A program made the translations under genes and the position numbers. A DNA stretch of 64,000 nt from Haliea sp964022665 (GTDB lineage Bacteria; Pseudomonadota; Gammaproteobacteria; Pseudomonadales; Halieaceae), in assembly GCA_964022665.1 (NCBI GenBank), contig CAXIDF010000002.1, forward strand, positions 1 to 64,000, given 5' to 3'. This document shows, one piece after another, positions 54,612-63,852 of this stretch; the stretch's first letter is position 1; each line of letters begins with the position of its first letter. A model generated the notes under the pieces. It had not been told where the DNA came from and made no database searches. It worked only from the letters and a program-made list of their open reading frames with translations.

Positions 54612-56096
54612 ATGAGCACTCTTACCTTTACCGCCCGCGCCAGCGCGGACCCCAGCAAAACCAAAACCCGCTGCGCCATCGTTGCCGTGTTCGGTAGTGA
54701 GCTGTCCGCCACGGCCACCGCACTGGATAGCGCCGGCGCCCTGAGCAACACCCTCAAGCTCGGCGATTTCCAGGGCAAACCGGGGCAGACTCACCTGCTG
54801 CCCGGCATCGGCAATGCCGAACGCGTCATGCTGCTGGGTTGTGGTGATCGCGCCCGCTTCAGTCACGCCACCGCTCGCGAGGCGTTTCAGGGCCTGAGCG
54901 CCGCGTTGAACGCCAGTAACGTGACAGAGGCGCTGCTGCACACCGCTGACCTGTTGAGCGATGCGGTAGATGGCGCCTGGCTGCTGGAGCTGGTCGCGCG
55001 CGCCCTCACCGTGAGCAGCTACCGCTATACTCGCACGCTTTCCAAGCCCAAAGATCCGCTCGCGTTGAAAAAGCTCGTGGTCAACCCCGGCAAGGGGCTG
55101 CCTGCAAAGCGCGCGCAAGCGGCGCTGGACAATGGCGCAGCGCTCGGCCGCGGCATCAACTACAGCCGCGAACTGGGCAACTTGCCCGGCAATATCTGCA
55201 CACCGTCGTATCTGGCAAGCGAGGCGCGCAAGCTGTCTCGCGGCAACAGCAAGGTCCGCACGCAGGTGCTGGAAGAGAAGAAAATGCGCGAGCTGGGCAT
55301 GGGCTCGCTGCTCTCAGTATCGGCGGGCAGCGACGAACCCGCCAAACTCATCGTCATTGAGTACCGCGGCGGAAAATCCGGCGCTGCACCGCAGGTTCTG
55401 GTGGGCAAGGGGATCACCTTCGACTCCGGCGGCATTTCCATCAAGCCCGGAGCCAAGATGGATGAAATGAAGTACGACATGTGTGGTGCGGCCAGCGTGC
55501 TGGGCACACTGCAGGCCGTGATCGATATGGCACTGCCGCTGAACGTCACCGGCATCATTGCTGCCGCAGAAAACATGCCCAGCGGCCGCGCCACGAAGCC
55601 CGGCGATGTGGTCAAGAGCATGTCCGGCACCACCATCGAAGTGCTCAACACAGACGCGGAGGGCCGCCTGGTGCTCTGCGATGCGCTGACCTTCGCCAGC
55701 CGTTTCAAGCCCGCCGCGGTGATCGACATCGCGACCCTCACCGGGGCCTGTGTGGTTGCCCTGGGCTCCCACGCCTCGGCTGTGTATGCCAACGACGAAG
55801 CGCTGGCCGAGCAACTGCTGAGCGCCGGCACCGCCAGCCACGACCGCGGCTGGCGCATGCCGCTGTGGGACGACTACCGCAAGCAGCTGAACAGCAACTT
55901 CGCGGATCTCGCCAATATCGGCGGCCCTGAAGGTGGGTCGGTCACCGCCGCCTGTTTCCTGGCGACCTTCGCCGAGAACTATCCCTGGGCACACCTGGAT
56001 ATCGCCGGTTCCGCCTGGAACAGCTCGCCCAAGGGGGCCACCGGCCGGCCGGTGGCCATGCTCACCCACTACCTGCAGGGGCGGGCCGCAGACTGA
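54612..56096 (+). CDS. pepA: Leucyl aminopeptidase (M17)
   Basis: Cytosolic di-metal aminopeptidase of 494 residues. The C-terminal catalytic domain has VGKGITFDSGGISIKPG and the signature NTDAEGRLVL with its metal ligands, plus the ending YPWAHLDIAG. PepA can also act as a DNA-binding protein in some bacteria. It is followed after 1 base by holC. Confidence 0.95.
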   Translation: MSTLTFTARASADPSKTKTRCAIVAVFGSELSATATALDSAGALSNTLKLGDFQGKPGQTHLLPGIGNAERVMLLGCGDRARFSHATAREAFQGLSAALNASNVTEALLHTADLLSDAVDGAWLLELVARALTVSSYRYTRTLSKPKDPLALKKLVVNPGKGLPAKRAQAALDNGAALGRGINYSRELGNLPGNICTPSYLASEARKLSRGNSKVRTQVLEEKKMRELGMGSLLSVSAGSDEPAKLIVIEYRGGKSGAAPQVLVGKGITFDSGGISIKPGAKMDEMKYDMCGAASVLGTLQAVIDMALPLNVTGIIAAAENMPSGRATKPGDVVKSMSGTTIEVLNTDAEGRLVLCDALTFASRFKPAAVIDIATLTGACVVALGSHASAVYANDEALAEQLLSAGTASHDRGWRMPLWDDYRKQLNSNFADLANIGGPEGGSVTAACFLATFAENYPWAHLDIAGSAWNSSPKGATGRPVAMLTHYLQGRAAD

Positions 56097-56097
56097 C

Positions 56098-56526
56098 ATG
56101 ACGCGGGTAGGCTTCTACGTCATCCAGCAGGCAGGCGAAGCACAGCGCCTGCAGGTGGCGGCGCGTTTGGCCGACAAGGCGTTTCAGCGCGGCCATCGCA
56201 TCTATATTCATGCCCGGGATCAGGCGCAGGCGCGCTCACTGGATACACTGCTCTGGTCCTTTCGCCCGGGCAGCTTCCTGCCCCACGGCCTCGCTGGTGA
56301 ACCCGGTTCAGACCTGGTCGCCATAGGCTGGGGGGAGGAACCTGCGGGGCATGACGACCTGCTGATCAACCTGCGACTGGAAGTGCCGGCGTTTTTCGGC
56401 CGTTTCCACCGTGTAGCCGAAGTGGTTACCCAGGATAACGCCAGCCTTGCGGCACTCAGGGAATCCTGGCGCTTTTATCAGGCGCGAGGTTACCAGTTGG
56501 AAAAGCACGACCTCGGCGGCGTATAA
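56098..56526 (+). CDS. holC: DNA polymerase III chi subunit
   Basis: A 142-residue clamp-loader accessory protein that binds SSB. It begins TRVGFYVIQ and has the family HARDQAQARSLDTLLWSF, LINLR and SWRFYQARGYQLEKHD segments. It lies between pepA and valS as in many gammaproteobacteria. Confidence 0.93.
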   Translation: MTRVGFYVIQQAGEAQRLQVAARLADKAFQRGHRIYIHARDQAQARSLDTLLWSFRPGSFLPHGLAGEPGSDLVAIGWGEEPAGHDDLLINLRLEVPAFFGRFHRVAEVVTQDNASLAALRESWRFYQARGYQLEKHDLGGV

Positions 56527-56559
56527 TCCCGCGCTTTTCGCACCCGGACAGCAACCGCG

Positions 56560-59394
56560 ATGGACAAGACCTTTCAACCTGCCGCAATCGAAGCCCAGTG
56601 GTATGACCACTGGGAACAACAGGGGTACTTCAAGCCCCGCGGCGGCGAGCACAGCTACAGCATCATGATCCCGCCGCCGAACGTGACCGGCAGCCTGCAC
56701 ATGGGCCACGGTTTCAACAACGCGATCATGGACTGCCTCATTCGCTACCACCGCATGTGCGGCGACAACACCCTGTGGCAGGTGGGCACCGACCACGCCG
56801 GCATCGCAACACAGATGGTTGTGGAGCGGAAGCTGGCGGCGGAGGGCACGTCCCGCCACGACCTGGGACGGGAAGAGTTCCTGCATCGCGTGTGGGACTG
56901 GAAAGCGGAATCCGGCGGCAACATCACCCGCCAGATCCGGCGCCTTGGCTCCTCCGTCGATTGGAGCCGAGAGCGCTTCACCATGGACCCGGGGCTCTCC
57001 GCGGCGGTTGGTGAGGTGTTCGTGCAGCTGTACGACCAGGGGCTGATCTACCGCGGGAAACGCCTGGTCAACTGGGATCCGGTATTCAACACCGCGATTT
57101 CCGACCTCGAGGTGCTGAGCGAAGAGGAACAAGGCTCACTCTGGCATTTCCGCTATCCCATCGAGGGCGAATCCGGACACCTCGTGGTGGCCACTACGCG
57201 CCCGGAAACCGTTCTCGGCGACAGTGCCGTTGCGGTACACCCGGAGGATCCGCGCTACCAGCATCTGGTCGGCAAACAGGTCCGCCTACCGCTCACCGGC
57301 CGCCTGATCCCCATCATTGCCGACGATTACGTGGACCCGGAATTCGGCTCCGGCTGTGTGAAAATCACCCCGGCACACGACTTCAACGACTACGAAGTCG
57401 GCAAGCGCCACAGCCTGCCGCTGATCAATATCCTCGACCGCAACGCGCACGTTCTGGGCGAATTCACGGTACTCACCTTTGCCGGGTATGCTGCCCAACA
57501 CGGGGAGCAGGCACCCGCTGAGTATGCGGGCATGGAACGCTTCGAAGCGCGCAAGGCCATTGTGGCCGCCTTCGAGACCCTGGGCCTGCTGGAAAAAATC
57601 GAACCCCACACCCTCAAGGTACCCCGCGGTGACCGTTCCGGCGCCGTGGTGGAACCCTGGCTTACGGACCAGTGGTACGTCAGTGTGGCAGACCTTGCCC
57701 AGCCCGCCATCGAAGCGGTAGAGGACGGGCGTATACAGTTTGTACCCAAACAATACGAGAACATGTACTTTTCCTGGATGCGCGACATCCAGGACTGGTG
57801 CATCAGCCGGCAGCTCTGGTGGGGACACCGCATCCCGGCCTGGTACGACGCACAGGGTAAGGTCTACGTGGGGCGCGATGAGGCCGAGGTGCGGCAGAAG
57901 TATGCACTCGCGCCGGACGTCGCACTGCAACAGGACGAGGACGTACTGGACACCTGGTTCAGTTCCGCTCTCTGGACCTTTTCGACCCTGGGCTGGCCAG
58001 AAGACACAGCAGACCTGCAGGCGTTCCATCCCAGCAGCGTGCTGGTGACCGGCTTCGACATCATTTTCTTCTGGGTGGCACGCATGATCATGCTCACCCT
58101 GCACTTCCTCAAGCACCCGGACGGCAGCCCCCAGGTACCATTCAGCACCGTGTACGTCCATGGCCTGGTGCGCGACTCGCAGGGCCAGAAGATGTCCAAG
58201 TCCAAGGGCAACGTGCTGGACCCAATCGACCTGATCGACGGTATTGAACTCGAGCCACTGGTGGCGAAACGCACCCAGGGCATGATGCAGCCGCAACTGG
58301 CGAAGAAGATCGAGCAGCAGACCCGCGCCGAGTTCCCGGAGGGCCTCGCCGCCTACGGTACCGATGCGCTGCGCTTCACGTTCTGTTCGCTGGCCTCCAC
58401 CGGTCGCGATATCAAGTTCGATATTGGACGCATCGAAGGCTACCGCAATTTCTGCAACAAGATCTGGAACGCCGCACGCTATGTGCTGATGAATTGTGAG
58501 GAGCACGACTGCGGCACTGACACGAGTCTGCCGGTGCAACTCAGCCTGGCCGATCGCTGGATACTCTCGCGCCTGCAGGGTACTGCCGATGCCGTGGCCA
58601 CCGCCATCAACCAGTACCGCTTCGACCTCGCCAGCCAGGCACTCTACGAATTTATCTGGAACGAGTATTGTGATTGGTATCTCGAACTGTCGAAACCCGT
58701 GCTCTGGGACGAGCAAGCGGACCCTGCACTGCTGCGTGGAACACGCCGCACGCTGATCACCGTCATGGAAACCTGGCTGCGGCTGCTGCACCCCTTCATG
58801 CCGTTCATCACCGAAGAGATCTGGCAGCGCGCCGCGCCGCTGGCGGGGATTTCAGGCCCCAGCATCATGCTGCAGCCCTGGCCAGAGAGCGATCCCGGTG
58901 CCGTGGACAGTGCCGCGAATGCGGATATAGAATGGTTGAAAACGGTGATTGTCGGTATTCGCAACATACGTGGGGAAATGAATGTACCGCCGGGGCGGGG
59001 CCTGGACCTGCTGTGTCGAAACGGCAGTGAAATCGACCGCAGGCGCCTGCATGACAACGCCAGCTTCCTGAAAAAGCTCGCGAAGCTGGATAGCATTGAA
59101 TGGCTGGACGCCGGTACACAGGCCCCCGTTGCCGCCACCGGCCTGGTGGGTGACCTGGAACTGCTGGTGCCATTGGCCGGACTGATTGACCGCGATGCGG
59201 AACTGGCCAGGCTCGGCCGGGAAGTGGAGAAACTGGAGAAAGAGCGCGACCGCCTGCAGGGAAAACTCGGCAACAGCAACTTTGTTGACCGGGCACCGCA
59301 GGACGTTGTCGACAAGGAGCGGGACAAGCTGGCAGCCCTGGAGCAGGCGCTGCAAAAGCTGCGAGGTCAGGCAGACTATATCGCTCGCCTGTAA
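56560..59394 (+). CDS. valS: Valyl-tRNA synthetase
   Basis: Class I synthetase of 944 residues: HIGH-type motif GSLHMGHGF (~45-53), editing domain with TTRPET, WWGHRIPAWY, KMSKSKGN near 546-553, an anticodon-binding domain, and a C-terminal coiled coil rich in Glu/Lys/Arg. Full family length. 33 bases after holC. Confidence 0.97.
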   Translation: MDKTFQPAAIEAQWYDHWEQQGYFKPRGGEHSYSIMIPPPNVTGSLHMGHGFNNAIMDCLIRYHRMCGDNTLWQVGTDHAGIATQMVVERKLAAEGTSRHDLGREEFLHRVWDWKAESGGNITRQIRRLGSSVDWSRERFTMDPGLSAAVGEVFVQLYDQGLIYRGKRLVNWDPVFNTAISDLEVLSEEEQGSLWHFRYPIEGESGHLVVATTRPETVLGDSAVAVHPEDPRYQHLVGKQVRLPLTGRLIPIIADDYVDPEFGSGCVKITPAHDFNDYEVGKRHSLPLINILDRNAHVLGEFTVLTFAGYAAQHGEQAPAEYAGMERFEARKAIVAAFETLGLLEKIEPHTLKVPRGDRSGAVVEPWLTDQWYVSVADLAQPAIEAVEDGRIQFVPKQYENMYFSWMRDIQDWCISRQLWWGHRIPAWYDAQGKVYVGRDEAEVRQKYALAPDVALQQDEDVLDTWFSSALWTFSTLGWPEDTADLQAFHPSSVLVTGFDIIFFWVARMIMLTLHFLKHPDGSPQVPFSTVYVHGLVRDSQGQKMSKSKGNVLDPIDLIDGIELEPLVAKRTQGMMQPQLAKKIEQQTRAEFPEGLAAYGTDALRFTFCSLASTGRDIKFDIGRIEGYRNFCNKIWNAARYVLMNCEEHDCGTDTSLPVQLSLADRWILSRLQGTADAVATAINQYRFDLASQALYEFIWNEYCDWYLELSKPVLWDEQADPALLRGTRRTLITVMETWLRLLHPFMPFITEEIWQRAAPLAGISGPSIMLQPWPESDPGAVDSAANADIEWLKTVIVGIRNIRGEMNVPPGRGLDLLCRNGSEIDRRRLHDNASFLKKLAKLDSIEWLDAGTQAPVAATGLVGDLELLVPLAGLIDRDAELARLGREVEKLEKERDRLQGKLGNSNFVDRAPQDVVDKERDKLAALEQALQKLRGQADYIARL

Positions 59395-59484
59395 GGCTCA
59401 AGACTCGGTGCACGTATTCAGTAGCCGACGCGAATGGCGCGTTGGCCATAATAAAAAGCAGCAGGGAATACCGAGGAAAGGGGT

Positions 59485-59697
59485 ATGAATGAACGTGTAA
59501 GTGGCACGGTAAAGTGGTTCAATAATGCCAAGGGGTTTGGCTTTATCACCCGGGAAGAAGGCAGCGAAGACGTTTTCGTGCATTTCCGGTCGATCCAGGG
59601 TGACGGTTATCGCACTCTCAATGAAGGGCAAGCCGTTGAGTTCAGCCTGGTAGAAGGGCCCAAGGGCCTGCAGGCCGAGGACGTGCAAAAAACCTGA
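59485..59697 (+). CDS. Cold-shock protein (CspA family)
   Basis: A 70-residue single cold-shock domain with both RNA-binding motifs, KGFGFITRE and DVFVHF. It should bind single-stranded RNA as a chaperone. GAGGAAAGG precedes the ATG. A CATAAT at 59447-59452 may be its -10. Confidence 0.93.
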   Translation: MNERVSGTVKWFNNAKGFGFITREEGSEDVFVHFRSIQGDGYRTLNEGQAVEFSLVEGPKGLQAEDVQKT

Positions 59698-59709
59698 GTC
59701 GCGGTTTGC

Positions 59710-59782
59710 CGTGTCACGCGACACGTCCCGGTTCATCGAATACACCCGACCTTGCTTGCCCGCGGGCATTAACGCCGCGGGC
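59710..59782. repeat. Two inverted repeats between the cold-shock genes
   Basis: CGTGTC/GACACG (59710-59725) and GCCCGCGG/CCGCGGGC (59758-59782) are perfect stems without following T-runs. They could end the first cold-shock transcript or lie in the leader of the second gene. Confidence 0.4.
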
Positions 59783-59843
59783 CGGATAATATGCGCCTGG
59801 CTCTCCACCACAGGCATTCACCCTACCGTTAACGAGGAACAAC

Positions 59844-60308
59844 ATGCGCTTCATGTCCCAACTGATTGTCACCCTGCTCTTTGCCCTGGCGCTGTCCGCG
59901 CTGGCGGGCTCACTGCTGGGCCTGCCCTTCCCTGACCTCACCCTGCTGCTGCTGTTCGCTGTGGCAACCACCGCTTCCGCGCTGCTGGGTGCACTGTGGC
60001 CCGTATCGACGGCGCAACCCGCTCCCAGGCAGCAGAAAGGCAGCAAAAAGGCAGCGGCAAAACCGGCACGCAGCGCGAAGCCGGCACAAGCGGGTCGTGA
60101 ACAGGGCACCGTCAAGTGGTTCAACAGCGCCAAGGGCTTCGGCTTTATCACCTGTGATGACGGTAGCGAGGTGTTTGTGCACTTTCGCGCCATTCGCGGC
60201 GAAGGCCGTCGCAGCTTGCGCGATGGGGAACGCGTTGCATTTCATACGGCGGCGAGCGACAAGGGCCCCCAGGCCGAGGACGTGGAACTGCTGGAACGGT
60301 CGCACTGA
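59844..60308 (+). CDS. Membrane-anchored cold-shock-domain protein
   Basis: A 154-residue protein with two predicted helices (~5-27 and ~31-53), a Lys/Ala/Pro-rich linker (~58-84), and a C-terminal cold-shock domain (~86-151) with intact KGFGFITCD and EVFVHF motifs. The basic linker and domain would face the cytoplasm, placing an RNA-binding module at the inner membrane. GAGGAAC precedes the ATG. The next gene starts one base after its stop. Confidence 0.82.
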   Translation: MRFMSQLIVTLLFALALSALAGSLLGLPFPDLTLLLLFAVATTASALLGALWPVSTAQPAPRQQKGSKKAAAKPARSAKPAQAGREQGTVKWFNSAKGFGFITCDDGSEVFVHFRAIRGEGRRSLRDGERVAFHTAASDKGPQAEDVELLERSH

Positions 60309-60309
60309 G

Positions 60310-60942
60310 ATGGCAAACAGCGGTGGTAAACCAACGCGCACCGAGCGCCGCTTTCGTGGCATGGTCATGCCCACGGCGGCACACCCAGCGATTCGCCGCG
60401 TGCGCCGTCAAGGTAAACTGCCGAGCATTCACGGCAACAAGCTGTGGAAATCCAGCTGTCTGCTGCTGGACTACCTGCACAAACATCCGCCTGCCCACAG
60501 CGCAAAAGTGCTTGATGTCGGCTGCGGCTGGGGCATCGCGGGGATCTGGTGTGCATCCCGACTGGGCAGTGAAGTGACCTCGCTGGACGCGGACCCGGAT
60601 GTATTTCCCTACCTTGATGCCGTGGCGACACTCAACGGCGTGAGTACCTGTCCGCAGGTGAAGCGGTTCGAGCAGATCACGACCCGTGAACTGGCACGCT
60701 ACGATATGCTGCTGGCGGCCGATGTGTGCTTCTGGGATGAACTGGTGCGCCCGGTCACCAATCTGGTCAACCGGGCGGTAAAGGCCGGCGTGAAAACAAT
60801 CATCATCGCAGACCCGGAGCGCTCCACCTTTCTCGATATGGCACAGAGCTGTGTTGACCGGCACTGTGCCGAACTCCTGCCCTGGCGCTGTCGCGGCAGT
60901 GTGGAAGCGCGCGGCGCGCTCATGGTGATCGAAAACGCCTGA
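60310..60942 (+). CDS. Class I SAM-dependent methyltransferase
   Basis: A 210-residue methyltransferase. The SAM motif is VLDVGCGWGIAGIW, an acidic ribose-binding loop follows at LDADPD, and ADVCFWDEL occupies the motif IV region, resembling METTL/ETFB-lysine-type enzymes. It directly follows the membrane cold-shock gene and overlaps the convergent TPR gene by 23 bases. The substrate is unknown; a protein lysine is a reasonable guess. Confidence 0.75.
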   Translation: MANSGGKPTRTERRFRGMVMPTAAHPAIRRVRRQGKLPSIHGNKLWKSSCLLLDYLHKHPPAHSAKVLDVGCGWGIAGIWCASRLGSEVTSLDADPDVFPYLDAVATLNGVSTCPQVKRFEQITTRELARYDMLLAADVCFWDELVRPVTNLVNRAVKAGVKTIIIADPERSTFLDMAQSCVDRHCAELLPWRCRGSVEARGALMVIENA

Positions 60943-62245
60943 TGGCCTCCGGGTCCAGGTAGCGGTAGGTGCGCTCTACAGGGTCACTCGCAACGGGCAC
61001 ACCCGCTTCCATACGCGGACGAAAACGTGTTCTCAGCAATTTGCGATACAGTCGCATGGCAAAGCCCTTGTCCGCCTCATCCAGCGCTTCTGTTTCCACA
61101 TCCTGCGCCAGACCCCGATCGTTTATCCGATAGCGTGCCACAACGAGCGCTCCACCTGCCCCCGGGTCGCGAATGAAGGCACCGTTGTCTGGCAGCTCTA
61201 CCGGCGCGCCGAACCAGGCCTCGAGCACAGACTGCTGCCCTGTGGTTTGCAGATGCAGCGCCACGGCGCGGTAATCCTCCAGCGCATCGCCCTGTGCACC
61301 GTTCCACTGACGCCAGTCTGCAAGCGCTAGCCAGGCCCGGGCGCGGAGTGCCTCATCCTGCAGGTCCGGTGCCGCAATGAACGTAGCCAGGAGCTCCGTG
61401 CCCCGGCCCTCCGCCAGCCGTTGTATCGCCGCCAGCCGTTGTTGGTAAATATCCAGCTCCTGCACCGGCTCCTGGCGAAAACCGAAAGACGGTGAGGCAG
61501 TGCTGCGGACCGCAAATGTATCGGGGCGGGCCCGGGCCTGAATCAGATAGAGGTTGCGCAACTGGCTGTCGACAAGGTACCAGCGCTCCGCCGCCGGCAG
61601 CATATTGTCCACGGCCAGCAACAGTTGCTCGTTGCTCTCGAAGAGTTGCACCAGGCGCTGGTCGTCGCTGCTGTCCAATTCCCGACGCAGAGCCTCGCGC
61701 TGCCAGCGAAAGTATTCGGCCGCCCCGCGGGCATTTTGCATTGCACCGGTGCCGTGCAACAGGCGGTAGTAGTAATCATAACGTGCATCCAGTGCTTGCC
61801 AGTCCCCCAAGCTGCGGTGCACGGACAGCAATTCCTTGATCAACGGCAGCTGGTTCTCACTGTACAGTCCCTCGTTGATGCGCATTACATGCAGGGCGCG
61901 GTTGAAACTGCGCAGAGCGGCACCGGGATCACCGGCCTGCGACAGGCTGTGGCCCAGTTCGGCCAGAGGCTCAGCAAGCCCGGGCGCATACGGTCCCTGC
62001 ACAGTTTCCATCTCCTGCAGGCGCTCCCGTTGCCGGGTCACTAGCGCGGGATCGAGAGCCGCTGCCGGGTCGAGGCGAGTCGGCAGCGGGGCTTCATCCG
62101 GCCATGACTTGCCCGCGCGGAGAAAGTCGTGCCCGTAACGGATGCCCGGCGCGGCCCAGGCTGCGGCCAGTGGAACTGCGCAGAACAACAGGCAGCAAAG
62201 TACAGCCAGCCATTGCCCGCCCTGTACCGATCGTCCCTGTTTCAT
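60920..62245 (-). CDS. Exported TPR protein with TonB-like C-terminus
   Basis: A 441-residue protein of unknown function. A signal sequence or anchor covers ~11-31. A TPR-like region follows (AELGHSLSQAGDPGAALRSFNRAL near 93-116, with further helical repeats to ~330). The last ~90 residues (VVARYRINDRGLAQDVETEA, LLRTRFRPRMEAGVPV) resemble the TonB C-terminal fold. It may be a periplasmic scaffold. Confidence 0.65.
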   Translation of the reverse strand: MKQGRSVQGGQWLAVLCCLLFCAVPLAAAWAAPGIRYGHDFLRAGKSWPDEAPLPTRLDPAAALDPALVTRQRERLQEMETVQGPYAPGLAEPLAELGHSLSQAGDPGAALRSFNRALHVMRINEGLYSENQLPLIKELLSVHRSLGDWQALDARYDYYYRLLHGTGAMQNARGAAEYFRWQREALRRELDSSDDQRLVQLFESNEQLLLAVDNMLPAAERWYLVDSQLRNLYLIQARARPDTFAVRSTASPSFGFRQEPVQELDIYQQRLAAIQRLAEGRGTELLATFIAAPDLQDEALRARAWLALADWRQWNGAQGDALEDYRAVALHLQTTGQQSVLEAWFGAPVELPDNGAFIRDPGAGGALVVARYRINDRGLAQDVETEALDEADKGFAMRLYRKLLRTRFRPRMEAGVPVASDPVERTYRYLDPEAIRRFRSP

Positions 62246-62373
62246 CGCCAGCCCCTCGTCACCACCTGCCTCCGCCGGGTGCCGCTAGAGCAACCCCGGC
62301 ATTAATGATATAACGGCGCACAGACAGACTCATCACTCTTCCTCCACTCAACCGGCGAACCGGAGTCACCTGC

Positions 62374-63852
62374 ATGAAACAGCTCGGCATCCTGGACGCT
62401 GCCTTTATCAATCTGGAGCGCGGCAATACGCCACAGCACATCGCCAGCCTGGGAATTTACGACCCGTCTACCGCCCCGGGTGGCAAAGTGCGCTTCAAAC
62501 AGCTGATTGCAACGTTCGAGCGACGGCTGGATAAACAGCCCCTGTTTCGAACCCGGCTGGTGCAGGTTCCCGGTGGCCTGGACCGCCCCTACTGGGTGAA
62601 GGACGAGCGCTTCGACGTGGAATTCCACTTGCGGCATATCGCCCTACCCAGCCCGGGAGACTGGCGTCAGCTGTGCATCCAGGTCGCACGCCTGCATTCC
62701 CGCCCGCTGGACATGTCCAAACCCCTCTGGGAAGCTTATATCATCGAAGGCTTGGACCGTATTCAGGGCCTGCCCAAAGGCAGCTTCGCCATCCTGGTCA
62801 AGATCCATCACTCACTGGTCGATGGCATGGGGGGCAACTCCATCGCCGCCCTGATCCACGACCTGGTGCCCGACCCCGCCCCTGCCGACAGCGACCAGCC
62901 TCTGCCACGCCTGGTGGATATTACGCCCGGTATGGCGGAGTTGCTCTCGCGCGCTACCGTCAATGGTATCAAGAACGTGGCGGGCGTTATCAGCGGCGCG
63001 GCCGGCAACTCCCTGCGGCTGGCGCGCTACGCAGCGGGTGTGGCCACCGGCGACTATCCCGGTATTGACATGCAGGCACCGAAAACCCGCTTCAATCACC
63101 CGGTAAGTCCGCACCGGGTATTCACGGCAGCCGAGTTCAGCTTGCAGGACTTCAAGGCCATCAAGGAGGTTGCCGGCGTCAAGATCAACGATGTGGCACT
63201 GGCGGTTGTTGGCGGCGCCCTGCAGCGCTACCTGGATGACCTGGACGAGGCACCGTCCGCGGCACTCGCGGCGGCGATTCCGGTCAACATGCGCGCGCGC
63301 CGGGAGTCCAGTGAAGACCATAACCAGGTCGGCTCGATTTTCACCTCACTGCACACCGACATTGCCGACCCCGCGGCCCGTTTGCAGGCAATCCACCGCA
63401 GCTCACTCAATGCGCAGCGGGCCGGCGACGCGAGCCCACTGGTCGATATGCTGAAACTGGCCGGCGTATTCACGCCGGCAATCACGCGTCCGGTTGCGAA
63501 CTTCTGGGCGCGCAACCACCTCTCCAGCTACCTGCCGGTCAACATATCCACCGTGGTGTCCAATGTTGCCGGCCCGGACCAGCCGCTGTACTGTTCCGGC
63601 GCCCGCCTGATGGACTATTACGGTCTGGGCGTGCTGACACCGGGCGTGGGACTGTTCCACATGGTATTCAGCTACTGCGGCAAGATGACCGTATCGGTAC
63701 TCGCCGACCGCGCCATGCTGCCGGACCCGGAGCACTACAAGCGCTGCCTTGAGGCATCCTTGCAGGCACTGGCGGCTGCCGTGCTGCCGCGCACGCGGCG
63801 CACGGCGGCGCCACGAAAAGCGCAAAAAAAACCCGCCAGACGGCGGGTTTGA
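62374..63852 (+). CDS. Wax ester synthase / diacylglycerol acyltransferase
   Basis: Bifunctional WS/DGAT of 492 residues making wax esters or triacylglycerols as storage lipid. The catalytic HHxxxDG motif is at 145-151 (HHSLVDG), and SNVAGPDQPLYCSG near the C-terminus matches the conserved SNVPGP-type segment. The Lys/Arg-rich tail runs into the terminator hairpin, whose second arm contains the stop codon. The 128-base gap upstream has a TATAAC that may be its -10. Confidence 0.93.
   Translation: MKQLGILDAAFINLERGNTPQHIASLGIYDPSTAPGGKVRFKQLIATFERRLDKQPLFRTRLVQVPGGLDRPYWVKDERFDVEFHLRHIALPSPGDWRQLCIQVARLHSRPLDMSKPLWEAYIIEGLDRIQGLPKGSFAILVKIHHSLVDGMGGNSIAALIHDLVPDPAPADSDQPLPRLVDITPGMAELLSRATVNGIKNVAGVISGAAGNSLRLARYAAGVATGDYPGIDMQAPKTRFNHPVSPHRVFTAAEFSLQDFKAIKEVAGVKINDVALAVVGGALQRYLDDLDEAPSAALAAAIPVNMRARRESSEDHNQVGSIFTSLHTDIADPAARLQAIHRSSLNAQRAGDASPLVDMLKLAGVFTPAITRPVANFWARNHLSSYLPVNISTVVSNVAGPDQPLYCSGARLMDYYGLGVLTPGVGLFHMVFSYCGKMTVSVLADRAMLPDPEHYKRCLEASLQALAAAVLPRTRRTAAPRKAQKKPARRRV
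63824..63850. terminator. Terminator hairpin overlapping the WS/DGAT stop
   Basis: AAACCCGCC (63829-63837) / GGCGGGTTT (63842-63850) with a 4-base loop. On the minus strand it is followed by a long T-run (complement of 63824-63831), so it is strongest for a minus-strand gene entering from beyond the window; on the plus strand only three T residues follow. Confidence 0.7.

Noticed and set aside
57286..58791. 501-codon open frame antisense to valS
   Set aside because: Lies wholly within an unmistakable valyl-tRNA synthetase; no recognisable protein.
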